A stretch of 64,000 nt of DNA from Brevibacillus sp. (lineage in GTDB: Bacteria > Bacillota > Bacilli > Brevibacillales > Brevibacillaceae). The notes beneath the pieces were generated by a model. It did no database searches and was not told where the DNA came from. It saw only the letters and a program-made list of their open reading frames with translations. The translations under genes and the position numbers were made by a program. Positions 55,320-64,000 of the stretch are shown here, piece after piece. The stretch spans positions 62,001 to 126,000 of the forward strand of contig JACDOF010000007.1 in assembly GCA_017656235.1 (NCBI GenBank), in the 5' to 3' direction. Numbering within the stretch: the first letter of the stretch is position 1; each line of letters opens with the position of its first letter.

Positions 55320-57062
55320 ATGAAACAGTTGCATCAATCGGTGCTGACGGTGATCGCGGCAAGTCTGCTGTCCAGTACGCCGGTCTGGGCCAGTGCCCAG
55401 GAAGCGGTCACTGTACAGCCAACTCCGGCTGCAGAACAGAAGATGAATAGCGAAGTGGAGCTGACGCTGGATCGTCTGTATAAACTGGTGCCGGAGATCA
55501 AGCAGTTGAGGCTGGAGAGTGAGAACTACCGCCCCGCCAATGAGCGGCAGCAAGCGGCCTGGTTTTTCCATTTCACTTCCCGGCCGGACGAGAGTGAGCC
55601 AGGTGACAATACCGTTTATGCCGATGCGTTTGTGGAGATCGCTGCTGAAACGGGTGATCTGCTCCATTTCAACCTGCAGTACCCGGACTGGTCTTCAGAA
55701 CAGATACCAACGAAGGAGTTGGCCAAGGAAAAGGCAAAGGCATTTATGCAGCAGATCTTGGGTGACAGTCTGGAAGATTATCAGTTGAGCGAGCGGATCC
55801 TGTACGGCCAATCCGCCACACAGGATGCAGAGGGCAAGCGGACAGTGTGGACCCATGTCGGTGTACAGTTCGAACGCCTGATAAACGGTATTCCGCTGCT
55901 TGGACACGGCTATCAGGTGGAAGTGGACTCGTTTGGTCACGTTACCAGCGTGTACCGGGTTGGTGAAGAAACCGATCCGGCTGTCCTTGAGAGCGAGGCG
56001 TTTCCTGACCCGGCCCAGGCGATAAGCCGACAGGAGGCGGAAGAAGCGTATCGCAAACTGCTCAATCTGGAATTGGCGTACAAGGCCTACCATCCGGTTG
56101 AAGCGCAGATGTTTGGCCAATCAGGGGAGACCAAACCGATTTTGGAATACGTACCGCGGATGGATGGGGTACTGGATGCCGTCACGGGAAAAGAAGCCGA
56201 CCTTGGCTGGCGGCGTACCACGAAGCAGCAGTCAGAGATAGTTCGGTTGAAGCCGGCTGGCCGGAAGCTGATTGCAAAATCACCGGAAGAAGCGGCCAAA
56301 CTGCTCACCGCCGAGTTTGGTTTCGACATGAGCAACATGGACGTTGACGAGCGGGAAGAAAAGGACTCGCCTACCAGAAATAAATACCTCCATTATTCCT
56401 GGCACAGCAAGCCTGCTCTGGATGGGGAAGGACGGCGAAAGGCTGACGAGCATCGTTTTGTACACCTGGGTGTAGATGCCGCAACCGGTCAAATCTTTAA
56501 TATTACTCTACAAGATGACAGCACACGCGGCCAACAGCCCAAGATTGATGAAAAAGAGGCTAAGGAAAAGGCAATCGCCTTATTGGAACAATTTGTTGAT
56601 CCAAGCGTAAAGGAACTCGCTCTGCGCTATGTCCACACAAGCGGAGAGCATCACATCCCGGATTGGGTGGATGAGAGCAAGCTGGACATGGGCGACTACC
56701 AGCAACCGCCGCAAGTGAGCTTTATCTTCTCCGAAGTGCACCAGGGTGTGCCGATTCTTGACCGTTCCTACGCCGTAAGTATTGACACCGTTACCGGTGA
56801 CGTGGTCGGTCTTACCCTGAGTCCGAAGCTGGAGGAAGAGATTGCGTTTCCGGACAGCAAAACGGCAGTCTCTGCGGAGGAAGCAGCCAATGCCCTGCTG
56901 AAGGAACATCCACTGCGGCTTGTCTACATCTGGCCGGAGTTCGCCGGTCAGCGGGCACCGAAACCATTCCTTGTCTACGAACTGTACTACACGGCAGGCT
57001 TGGGCGGCTACCTTGACGCAACTACGGGCAAGTGGGTGGAAGCCGATTCAGGGAACAGGTAA
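55320..57062 (+). CDS. YcdB/YcdC-domain secreted protein with PepSY-like repeats
   Basis: 580 residues from ATG 55320 (GAGGGGAT before). Signal peptide ending near SSTPVWASA. The mature part has repeated PepSY-like units (AYADAFVEI-type strands, GIPLLGHGYQVEVDSFGHVTSVYRV, GVPILDRSYAVSIDTVTGDVVGLTL) as in YcdB/YcdC proteins of Bacillus, whose function is unknown. The repeats suggest a wall- or protease-related binding role. A strong terminator follows. Confidence 0.75.
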   Translation: MKQLHQSVLTVIAASLLSSTPVWASAQEAVTVQPTPAAEQKMNSEVELTLDRLYKLVPEIKQLRLESENYRPANERQQAAWFFHFTSRPDESEPGDNTVYADAFVEIAAETGDLLHFNLQYPDWSSEQIPTKELAKEKAKAFMQQILGDSLEDYQLSERILYGQSATQDAEGKRTVWTHVGVQFERLINGIPLLGHGYQVEVDSFGHVTSVYRVGEETDPAVLESEAFPDPAQAISRQEAEEAYRKLLNLELAYKAYHPVEAQMFGQSGETKPILEYVPRMDGVLDAVTGKEADLGWRRTTKQQSEIVRLKPAGRKLIAKSPEEAAKLLTAEFGFDMSNMDVDEREEKDSPTRNKYLHYSWHSKPALDGEGRRKADEHRFVHLGVDAATGQIFNITLQDDSTRGQQPKIDEKEAKEKAIALLEQFVDPSVKELALRYVHTSGEHHIPDWVDESKLDMGDYQQPPQVSFIFSEVHQGVPILDRSYAVSIDTVTGDVVGLTLSPKLEEEIAFPDSKTAVSAEEAANALLKEHPLRLVYIWPEFAGQRAPKPFLVYELYYTAGLGGYLDATTGKWVEADSGNR

Positions 57063-57108
57063 ATGGGCGGTCAGAGATCAAGGCATGAAGCTTTGCTCGA
57101 GCATGGCG

Positions 57109-57156
57109 GAACAACCCTTGCGACCATCGCGCGGTCAGCGAGGGTTGTTCTCTTTT
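57109..57156 (+). terminator. Terminator of the YcdB-like gene
   Basis: GAACAACCCTTGC / GCGAGGGTTGTTC, a 13-bp stem with one G-T pair, then TCTTTT, reaching the 3' end of the convergent vanW-like gene. Confidence 0.8.
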
Positions 57157-57989
57157 CATTCCCTGGAATCGTGGTTTTGCTTTGAGTCCGCAAGCAGCGG
57201 CTCATACATCATGAACGCCTGATTTGTGGTTACCAACTCTTCACGGACAAACCGCTCCCCTTCATAAACACGCCGATAAATCTCGTTGCAGCGAATGTAT
57301 CCCCCATACATGTTGGGAATAAACTGATGGTTTTTTTCTATAATCTCATAGCGATACGGAACAGGGCGATCTGTACGCAGGCGGCCGATCAGGTGGGTCT
57401 CGTCCAGGGCAACTTCCAGACACCATGTGAAGTCGGTATTGTTTTGGATGACCAGATCGATGTAATTGTAATAACAGGTGGCTCCGCTGCCAAAGGGCTG
57501 CGTGCGTTTGGCGTCAGGGAAGACGTCGTAGCTGTGCCGCCACCGTTCGACAACCGTCAGCGGAGTGTGCAGCACCATCCAGTACAAGAGGTTGGAGAGC
57601 TGACAGAGACCACCGCCAATCCCGGTCTTGTAGCGGCCGTGGTCCAGCACCATTCCTTCCACATATCCCTTGGCTTTGGTGGGCCTTCCGATGGTGTACC
57701 AGTATGAAAATATTTGACCGGGATCAATCACCAGTCCGTTCAGCCGGTTGGCTGCCAGGCGCAAGTTGACGATTTTGTTGTACTGCAGGGCCATCTCCAC
57801 ACCCTGCAGGCGGCGCAAGAGCGGCGTCCTGTGCTCAAACACCACCTGCGGATAGGTCTCTGCATTCCTCTTGTCGCGTGCCAGACGTTTTTGCCATGCA
57901 AGCCATTGGCAGTACCGCAAGCATGTATATACACATTTGCCCGCCCAAATCCGGACGCGCCCTCGTTTTCTCCGTCTCTGCCAAATCAT
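57156..57989 (-). CDS. VanW-family protein
   Basis: 277 residues from the ATG at 57989 (GAGAGGGA about 9 bases before); the longer frame to 58079 is possible. VanW core: NLRLAANRLNGLVIDPGQIFSYW, GYVEGMVLDHGRYKTGIGGGLCQLSNLLYWMVLHTPLTVVERWRHSYDVFPD. VanW-like domains occur in vancomycin-resistance (vanB) operons and in many unrelated Firmicutes proteins; the biochemical role is unknown, probably wall-linked. Divergent from ftsE. It is not evidence of resistance by itself. Confidence 0.85.
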   Translation of the reverse strand: MIWQRRRKRGRVRIWAGKCVYTCLRYCQWLAWQKRLARDKRNAETYPQVVFEHRTPLLRRLQGVEMALQYNKIVNLRLAANRLNGLVIDPGQIFSYWYTIGRPTKAKGYVEGMVLDHGRYKTGIGGGLCQLSNLLYWMVLHTPLTVVERWRHSYDVFPDAKRTQPFGSGATCYYNYIDLVIQNNTDFTWCLEVALDETHLIGRLRTDRPVPYRYEIIEKNHQFIPNMYGGYIRCNEIYRRVYEGERFVREELVTTNQAFMMYEPLLADSKQNHDSRE

Positions 57990-58300
57990 CGGGTATCCCT
58001 CTCCCAATCCATCCACAGTATTCTTCCTTCTTCGCATGGAAAGACACATTTTCCTGCCGAACTGCGGCAGAATCGACAAGAAATGAGAGATTTAGGGGAT
58101 AACAGAACCCCACTGTCGATGGTATAATAGGGAAGACGTCGTTTGATGTCCATTTTGTCTAATCCTGCCAGGGGGAAGCACGCGTCGTTCTGGTCATGTC
58201 GAAACCATGACAGAGCACGATAGAGATAGAATGAATGGCAGAAGCGTATGATCAACAAAAAATCGTAAATACCGAACCGCAATGTTAGGATGTGACAGAC

Positions 58301-58987
58301 TTGATCGAAATGTTTGACGTCTGGAAAACGTATCCGAACGGTACCCATGCGCTCAAGGGGATAAACGTGCGCATTGAAAAGAGCGAATTCGTCTACGTGG
58401 TCGGCCCGAGTGGAGCGGGTAAGTCGACGTTTATCAAGCTGATGTACCGTGAAGAGAAGCCGACCAAGGGACAGATTTTTCTCGGCGGGTTTAACGTAAG
58501 CCGGATCAAGGAAAGCCAGATTCCGCTCGTGCGGCGCAGCATCGGAGTGGTTTTCCAGGACTTCAAGCTGCTCCCGACGCTCACCGTGTATGAAAACGTG
58601 GCCTTCGCCATGGAAGTGATCGAGGCACCCAAGAAGCAGATCAAGCCGCGGGTGATGGATGTGCTGGGCCTGGTCAAGTTGAAGCACAAGGCCAAAATGC
58701 TGCCGAATGAATTGTCAGGCGGTGAACAGCAGCGGGTGGCCCTGGCACGGGCGTTGGTCAACAATCCGGGCATCATCATTGCCGACGAACCGACGGGAAA
58801 CCTCGACCCCGACACGTCGTGGGAGATCATGAACCTGTTTGAGGAGATCAACCAGCGCGGCACCACCGTCGTGATGGCGACCCATAACCGGGAGATCGTC
58901 AACACGATGCGCAAACGGGTCATCGCGATTGAAAACGGTCAGATCGTGCGCGACGAGCAGAGGGGGGAATACGGCTATGAAGCTTAG
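58301..58987 (+). CDS. ftsE: Cell division ATP-binding protein FtsE
   Basis: 228 residues from TTG 58301, which aligns with the Bacillus start (LIEMFDVWKTYPNG); GTG 58292 would put the ribosome site AGGA too close. VVGPSGAGKSTFIKLMYREEKPTKG is Walker A, LSGGEQQRVALARALV the signature, IIIADEPTGNLDPDTSWEIM Walker B. FtsE drives FtsX to activate a wall hydrolase outside. It overlaps ftsX. Confidence 0.94.
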   Translation: MIEMFDVWKTYPNGTHALKGINVRIEKSEFVYVVGPSGAGKSTFIKLMYREEKPTKGQIFLGGFNVSRIKESQIPLVRRSIGVVFQDFKLLPTLTVYENVAFAMEVIEAPKKQIKPRVMDVLGLVKLKHKAKMLPNELSGGEQQRVALARALVNNPGIIIADEPTGNLDPDTSWEIMNLFEEINQRGTTVVMATHNREIVNTMRKRVIAIENGQIVRDEQRGEYGYEA

Positions 58988-59867
58988 AACCCTGGGGCGC
59001 CACATTCGTGAAGGGGTTAAAAACATCAGCCGCAACGGCTGGATGACGTTTGCTTCGGTCAGTGCCGTAACCATCACGCTGCTGATTCTCGGTGTCTTTC
59101 TCCTTTTGGCGATGAATGTCGACTATATCGCCAAGACGGTGGAAAGACAGGTGGAGATCAACGTCAGCCTCGATTTGCTGGCAGATGAGGATGCCATCAA
59201 GGAAGTGGAAGGGAAGCTCCGTTCCCTCTCCAATGTGGACAAGGTGACGTTTGTGCCGAAAGAAGAGGGCTTGGAGAAGCTGCGGGAGTCGTTCAAGGAG
59301 CAGGCCTACCTGCTGGACGGGCTGGAGGAAGAAAATCCGCTGCCCGACAAGTTTGTCGTCAAGGCCAAAAAACCGCAGGATACCGCCGCTATCGCCGCAC
59401 AAATCAAAACCTTTGAACATGTGGAAAGTGTGGTCTACGGAGAAGGGCATGTCGAAAAGTTGTTTGTCATCACCGACATTATCCGCAATGTCGGGTTGGT
59501 GTTTATCATCCTGCTCTCGTTTACGGCAATGTTTTTGATTGCCAATACCATCAAGCTGACGATCGTCGCCCGCAGACGGGAAATCGAGATCATGAAACTG
59601 GTCGGGGCGACCAACTGGTTCATTCGCTGGCCCTTTTTCATCGAGGGCTTGATCATGGGCGTGTCCGGGGCATTGATCCCGATTATCCTGCTCAGTGTCG
59701 GGTACTACTTCCTGCTGGAAGCAGCGCGTACGACGCCGATTTTTGCCGATACCCTGCTGCCGCTGTTTCCTTTGGTCTACCAGGTGGCGCTGATCCTGGT
59801 GGCCATCGGCGCGTTCATCGGCATCTGGGGCAGTTTGGTCTCTGTGCGCCGTTTCTTGCGCGTGTAG
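58977..59867 (+). CDS. ftsX: Cell division membrane protein FtsX
   Basis: 296 residues from ATG 58977 (the track start 58929 lies in ftsE). Four membrane helices with an extracellular loop (about 50-160) after the first; NRRREIEIMKLVGATNWFIRWPFFIEG is the FtsX signature. It passes the FtsE ATPase signal to the M23 peptidase encoded next. Confidence 0.94.
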   Translation: MKLRTLGRHIREGVKNISRNGWMTFASVSAVTITLLILGVFLLLAMNVDYIAKTVERQVEINVSLDLLADEDAIKEVEGKLRSLSNVDKVTFVPKEEGLEKLRESFKEQAYLLDGLEEENPLPDKFVVKAKKPQDTAAIAAQIKTFEHVESVVYGEGHVEKLFVITDIIRNVGLVFIILLSFTAMFLIANTIKLTIVARRREIEIMKLVGATNWFIRWPFFIEGLIMGVSGALIPIILLSVGYYFLLEAARTTPIFADTLLPLFPLVYQVALILVAIGAFIGIWGSLVSVRRFLRV

Positions 59868-59909
59868 CCGAGTGACATCGGCGTAAGCTTTGACCGGGGG
59901 AGGAGACGT

Positions 59910-61100
59910 ATGAAAAAGAAAATCGTTTTTCCGATCATCCTGACCAGCCTGCTGACATGGTCGATCATTCCGGCGGCAAGCTGGGCCAACACTTCATCGT
60001 TGGAAAAGATCAACCGGGAAATCGAACAAATCCGCGCCAAGATGAGCCAGCAGAGAAAGAATATTGCCGCACTCGAAAAAGAGATCAGCACGATTAAGGA
60101 TCAGCAGGAGAAGCTGGAAGACCAACTGTTGGTCATTGACATGCGCCGCAACGAAACCCAGAATAAAATCAACAAGTTGGACAAGCAGATCGAGGAAACG
60201 ACGGCGGAAGCCGTCAAGGCGCAGGAGCAGTTGGACGAAGCGATTGAACGGGTCGCCAAGCGGGACTCGCTGTTAAAGACGCGTCTGAAAGCGATGTACG
60301 AGCGGGGATCCGTCTCTTATCTGGAAGTGCTGCTCGGGTCCACCGACTTCAGCGACTTTCTCAACCGTTTCAGCGCTCTGCAGACGATTTTTGAACAGGA
60401 CAAGCGGATTCTTGAAGACAACATCCGGGACAAGGAAACGATTGAAGCCAAGAAAAAAGAGGTGAATCAGCACCTGGCCAAGCTGGAGCAGATGTATGCC
60501 GAGGCAGAAGCGCTCAAAGCCGAGCTGGATCGCCAGTACAAACAAAGCGTAGCGGTAAAGGCGGAACTGAAGAAAAAAGAGGAAGACCTGCATGAGAGTC
60601 TGCAGGAACACGAGGCGGCTCTGCTGGCTTCGGCCAAGCTGGAGAAGGAAAAGCAGGCCGAGAAAATCCGGCTCTTGGGCGCCGATCAGTACAAAACCGG
60701 CGGCCAGCTCGCGCTCCCGCTGCCGCCAGGTTCGTTTCGGATTACCTCCGGATTTGGTCTGCGCACCGACCCGTTTACCGGCCGCACAGCGGGTCACAAC
60801 GGACTGGACATGGCCGCTCCCAAGGGGACGCCGATTTACGCTGCCGAGAAGGGCGTCGTCATATTGGCCGGTCTCTACAGCGGTTACGGCAATGCGGTGA
60901 TCATCCAGCACAATGACGAGATCAGCACGCTGTACGCACATATCCGCGAGGGCGGCATCATGGTAAAGGTGGGACAAGTTGTCGAGCGCGGCCAAAAGAT
61001 TGCAGAAGTCGGGTCAACCGGCCGCTCCACCGGCAACCACCTCCACTTTACTGTTTACAAGAACGACAAGGCGATTGATCCTGCTCCCCTGATCCGCTGA
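59910..61100 (+). CDS. Secreted coiled-coil M23 peptidase (PcsB/EnvC-like), FtsEX partner
   Basis: 396 residues. Signal peptide ending near ASWA, then a long coiled coil (about 30-250: SLEKINREIEQIRAKM, KLEDQLLVIDMRRNE), then an M23/LytM domain with zinc ligands in HNGLDMAAPKGTPIYA and NHLHFTV. In Gram-positive bacteria coiled-coil hydrolases like this are activated by FtsEX. All zinc-binding residues are present, so it may be an active endopeptidase. Confidence 0.88.
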   Translation: MKKKIVFPIILTSLLTWSIIPAASWANTSSLEKINREIEQIRAKMSQQRKNIAALEKEISTIKDQQEKLEDQLLVIDMRRNETQNKINKLDKQIEETTAEAVKAQEQLDEAIERVAKRDSLLKTRLKAMYERGSVSYLEVLLGSTDFSDFLNRFSALQTIFEQDKRILEDNIRDKETIEAKKKEVNQHLAKLEQMYAEAEALKAELDRQYKQSVAVKAELKKKEEDLHESLQEHEAALLASAKLEKEKQAEKIRLLGADQYKTGGQLALPLPPGSFRITSGFGLRTDPFTGRTAGHNGLDMAAPKGTPIYAAEKGVVILAGLYSGYGNAVIIQHNDEISTLYAHIREGGIMVKVGQVVERGQKIAEVGSTGRSTGNHLHFTVYKNDKAIDPAPLIR

Positions 61101-61187
61101 CGTCCGCAGGCAAATATTGTGTGCCCGGATTGCATACACTAGCGGCATGACATTTTTCCGGGAGTGCATAAGGATGGTGAGTGATCA

Positions 61188-62669
61188 ATGAAATGGAACG
61201 GGCGCATGGTGTTTGTACTGGTTGCATTCAGCATGGTACTCAGCAGTTTGATTACAGTTACCGTAATCAAAGGCAGCCTGAATACTCCCAACACGTCGGG
61301 AGCGGTAGCGGCGCTGGGGGACGCTTTTCTGCCGGGCGACAGCCAAAACCAGTACCCCAAAGAGTTTGCCAAACTGCGTGATGCCTATCACGTCATCAAA
61401 CAGCAATACGTTCACGATGTACCAGCCGAAAAGTTGGTTGAAGGGGCGATTGAGGGAATGATCCAGTCCCTGGATGACCCCTATTCCGACTACATGGACC
61501 CTGAGTCGGCAGAGCAGTACCAGTCGACACTGCACTCCTCATTCGAGGGGATTGGTGCGGAAGTGACCATGAAAAATGGTCGAGTAACCATCGTGTCTCC
61601 CTACAAGGATTCACCGGCGGAAAAGGCGGGGCTGAGGCCCAACGATCAGATTATCAGCGTCAACGGGGAACCGCTGGAAGGGATGAGCCTGCACGAGGCG
61701 GTGCAGAAAATCCGCGGTCCCAAAGGGACCAAGGTGACGCTGCAGGTGATTCGGGAAGGCACGTCTCAACCGCTGACCATTGTCGTCGTGCGGGACAACA
61801 TCCCGGTCGAGACCGTTTACAGCGAACTCATTGAAAGAGGCTCCACTGTCTTCGGGAAGATTCAGATTGCCCAGTTTTCCACCGAGACGGCAAAGCGGTT
61901 TGGAGAAGAGCTGGCTCAAATGGAGCAAAAGGGCATCGATGGCCTGATCATTGATGTTCGCGGCAATCCCGGCGGATACCTGAAGGCGGTGCTGGACATA
62001 GCGAAGACATTGCTTCAGGAGAATAAGCCGATTGTAAAGGTGGAGTACGGCAGCAGCAGCTCCAGGAAAGAGGATGTGTACTACGCGGAGGCGGCGGAGA
62101 CGAAGCCATACCCGATTGTCGTCCTGATTGACAACGGCAGTGCCAGCGCGTCCGAAATCCTCGCAGCCGCCATGCGGGAAAACGGCGGTTACAAACTGGT
62201 CGGGGAGAAGACCTTTGGCAAAGGAACGGTGCAAAGTACCGTCCAGATGCAGGACAACAGCCAGATCAAGCTGACCATTGCCAAGTGGCTGACCCCGAAC
62301 GGGACGTGGATTCACAACCAGGGCATTGAACCGGATGTGGCGGTAACACAGCCTGCCTTCTTCCAGGCAACCAGACTGCCGGAAGACCGCGTGCTGGCCT
62401 TCGACATGGCTGGACCTGAAGTGAAGAATCTGCAGTTGATTCTCCAGGGACTGGAATTGACAACTGGTCGGGAGGACGGTTACTTTGACAAGCAGACCGA
62501 AGAGGCAGTAAAACGATTCCAGGCCGAGAAGAAACTGGCGGTTACGGGAAAAGTGGACAAAACGACAGTGGAAGCACTCCACGAAGCGCTGTTGGAAAAG
62601 ATCAGAGATCCACGCAATGATCGGCAGCTGCAGAAAGCAATCGACGTGCTGCTGCAGGAAACAAAATAG
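61188..62669 (+). CDS. ctpB: Carboxy-terminal processing serine peptidase CtpB-like (S41)
   Basis: 493 residues. N-terminal membrane helix, PDZ domain (VTIVSPYKDSPAEKAGLRPNDQIISVNGEPL), S41 peptidase core with the nucleophile in IDNGSASASEILAAAMREN and the lysine in GEKTFGKGTVQ, then a C-terminal peptidoglycan-binding domain (FDKQTEEAVKRFQAEKKLAVTGKVDKTTVEAL). CtpB in Bacillus cleaves SpoIVFA to help trigger sigma-K in sporulation. The order ftsEX-peptidase-ctpB-minJ is as in Bacillus. Confidence 0.92.
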   Translation: MKWNGRMVFVLVAFSMVLSSLITVTVIKGSLNTPNTSGAVAALGDAFLPGDSQNQYPKEFAKLRDAYHVIKQQYVHDVPAEKLVEGAIEGMIQSLDDPYSDYMDPESAEQYQSTLHSSFEGIGAEVTMKNGRVTIVSPYKDSPAEKAGLRPNDQIISVNGEPLEGMSLHEAVQKIRGPKGTKVTLQVIREGTSQPLTIVVVRDNIPVETVYSELIERGSTVFGKIQIAQFSTETAKRFGEELAQMEQKGIDGLIIDVRGNPGGYLKAVLDIAKTLLQENKPIVKVEYGSSSSRKEDVYYAEAAETKPYPIVVLIDNGSASASEILAAAMRENGGYKLVGEKTFGKGTVQSTVQMQDNSQIKLTIAKWLTPNGTWIHNQGIEPDVAVTQPAFFQATRLPEDRVLAFDMAGPEVKNLQLILQGLELTTGREDGYFDKQTEEAVKRFQAEKKLAVTGKVDKTTVEALHEALLEKIRDPRNDRQLQKAIDVLLQETK

Positions 62670-62708
62670 ACGGGCGGCAGGGAAACACCCTTGGCTTGTA
62701 GAAGTAAG

Positions 62709-62738
62709 AGACCACGACAGATTTGCCGTGGTCTTTTT
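62709..62738 (+). terminator. Terminator of ctpB
   Basis: AGACCACG / CGTGGTCT, a perfect 8-bp stem with a 10-base loop, then TTTT. Confidence 0.75.
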
Positions 62739-62754
62739 GTATGGAGGGATCCAG

Positions 62755-64000
62755 ATGCTGAACGGCTGGGGAGAACTGCCCGATGTGCTGTATGGCTTCG
62801 TGCAGGTGCTAGTCAACCCGCTTTTGTACCTGTTCGCTTTGTTTATATATCTGCAGTACCGGAAACAAATGGTGATTGAGCGGCAGTTGTTTTCCGTACG
62901 GCTTAGCGCACCCTTGGTCCAGACGATCCGTGCGGTTGGATGGGGGCTGTTTGGCGGCGTGCTGGTCTCACTGGCGGCCGCACTGTTGGGTGTGGTCGTT
63001 CAGGCGGCAGACATCTGGTTGACCGCGTTCCTGGCGATTATCTTGGCTTTTTTCAGATTGCGTTTTCTCTGTCTGGCCTATGCCGCAGGCGTGCTGACCA
63101 TGCTGCATCTGCTGGCGCTTGCGCTGCCCGTGCCTGAGGGAATTCCGGGAGCGGGAATCGTCTGGCAGTGGGTGAGAGAGGTTGAGCCAGCCCCCTTGTT
63201 GGCACTCGTCGCTTTGCTTCATCTGGCCGAAGCCCTGTTGGTCCGAGTCAGCGGGGGACGTGATGCGTCTCCATTGTTTATTGGCGGCAAGAGGGGACGG
63301 ATCATCGGCGCTTATCAGCTGCAGTCGTTCTGGTTGACTCCGCTCTTTCTGTTTGTTCCCGGTTCGGCACCAGCCGGCTGGATGGACGCGTTTTACGATG
63401 GCTGGCCCTTGTTTGCACCCGATTGGAGCAGTGCCGGATTCGGATTGCTGCTGCTGCCGGCTGTTACGGGATTCTCCGACCTGACGCAGGCCATGACGCC
63501 GCGGCGGAAGGTGCGCGAAAGTTCACGTTTGCTTGGGCTGTACGGCATAATTCTGTTCATGCTGGCTTACGCCGCCGTATGGCTGCCGCCTCTCCTTCTG
63601 CTGGCCGCACTGTTTGCGGTCGCCGGGCACGAAGGAGTGGTCTGGTACAGCCGCAGACGGGAGCAGGAACTGCCGCCGTACTTTGTTCCCGCATCCAATG
63701 GTGTCAAAGTGCTGGCGGTCATTCCCGGTTCGCCGGCTGATGAATTGGGGATTTTGCCGGGTGAAGTGATTGTTAAGGTGAACGGCATTCCGGTGCGCGA
63801 AAAGGAACAGCTTTATCCGGCCCTGCAGGCCAACCCGGCTTTTTGCAAGATGGAAGTATTGACACATCAGCAGGAAGTGAAGTTTTTGCAGTGCGCGATT
63901 TATGCCGGCCACCATCATCAACTGGGGGTGATTGTCGTCCCCGACCATTCCACGCAGTACTTTGTGGATGTGCGCAGACTGAGTCTGATCCAACTGCTCG
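62755..64000 (+). CDS. minJ: MinJ-like PDZ membrane protein, truncated by the window end
   Basis: ATG 62755 with GGAGGGAT before; the frame is open to base 64000 (415 codons), so the ORF track missed it. It starts MLNGWGELPDVLYGFVQVLVNPLL and has about seven membrane helices. A PDZ domain follows (VLAVIPGSPADELGILPGEVIVKVNGIPV) and a tail with FCKMEVLTHQQE and YAGHHHQLGVIVV. MinJ links DivIVA to MinD at the pole and septum. Its position after ctpB is as in Bacillus subtilis, where swrA also lies between them; no swrA is seen here. Confidence 0.85.
   Translation, partial: MLNGWGELPDVLYGFVQVLVNPLLYLFALFIYLQYRKQMVIERQLFSVRLSAPLVQTIRAVGWGLFGGVLVSLAAALLGVVVQAADIWLTAFLAIILAFFRLRFLCLAYAAGVLTMLHLLALALPVPEGIPGAGIVWQWVREVEPAPLLALVALLHLAEALLVRVSGGRDASPLFIGGKRGRIIGAYQLQSFWLTPLFLFVPGSAPAGWMDAFYDGWPLFAPDWSSAGFGLLLLPAVTGFSDLTQAMTPRRKVRESSRLLGLYGIILFMLAYAAVWLPPLLLLAALFAVAGHEGVVWYSRRREQELPPYFVPASNGVKVLAVIPGSPADELGILPGEVIVKVNGIPVREKEQLYPALQANPAFCKMEVLTHQQEVKFLQCAIYAGHHHQLGVIVVPDHSTQYFVDVRRLSLIQLL

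Noticed and set aside
57156-57989. Vancomycin-resistance cluster suggested by the VanW protein
   Set aside because: No vanS/R/H/A/X genes are present; VanW-like proteins are common in sensitive Firmicutes.

Overview
The window looks like a piece of a Gram-positive Bacillales chromosome, most like Brevibacillus or a relative in the Paenibacillaceae. The reasons are strong GGAGG ribosome sites, frequent GTG/TTG starts, a FapR-type operator, sigma-D and sigma-H type promoters, long-form HPF, a prfB frameshift, and the gene order hpf-secA-prfB and ftsEX-M23 peptidase-ctpB-minJ. The genus is an inference. No rRNA, tRNA, insertion sequence or CRISPR array was seen.

Layout. (1) 1-13308: a flagellin-glycosylation and nonulosonic (legionaminic) acid locus: a Maf-type glycosyltransferase cut by the left edge, legB, legC, then a visibly AT-richer block (about 3032-10927) with a GT-B-like transferase, FAD oxidoreductase, DegT-like aminotransferase, WbqC protein, methyltransferase, legG, PIG-L deacetylase and legI, then a NeuD-type acetyltransferase, ptmE and legF. 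(2) 13317-17994: flaG-fliD-fliS-fliT behind a sigma-D promoter, a small yjfB-like gene on the minus strand that the ORF track missed, and a motAB stator pair. (3) 18067-23709: a DnaA-box-like cluster, an amino-acid ABC binding protein and permease without an ATPase, a cold-shock gene, hpf (sigma-H type promoter) and secA. (4) 23730-33672: a membrane-anchored sugar sensor, LytS/YesM-type kinase, YesN-type regulator, a xylose/ribose-class ABC transporter and a chemoreceptor. (5) 33710-41404: fabH with a FapR operator, prfB, a Nudix hydrolase, a GntR/FCD regulator with glcDF, a YciI protein and a lipoprotein cytochrome c. (6) 41435-55233: arginine genes argCBD, carAB-argF and argGH. The three promoters carry ARG-box-like sequences, and argJ is absent. 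Between argF and argG sits a signalling cassette: a 25-residue Phr-like peptide gene, a DUF5317 membrane protein and a membrane HD-GYP protein. (7) 55320-64000: a YcdB-like secreted protein, a VanW protein, then ftsE-ftsX-M23 peptidase-ctpB-minJ. minJ runs off the right edge and is not in the ORF track.

How it fits together. The left third makes and attaches a sialic-acid-like sugar to flagellin next to filament and stator genes. The middle couples sugar sensing, uptake and chemotaxis. The right part is an ArgR-type arginine regulon followed by envelope and division genes. The most novel candidate is the peptide/DUF5317/HD-GYP cassette. Its predicted secreted tail, HFNVT, resembles Phr pentapeptides, and the cassette has an RNPP(PlcR)-like palindrome and a terminator after the peptide gene.
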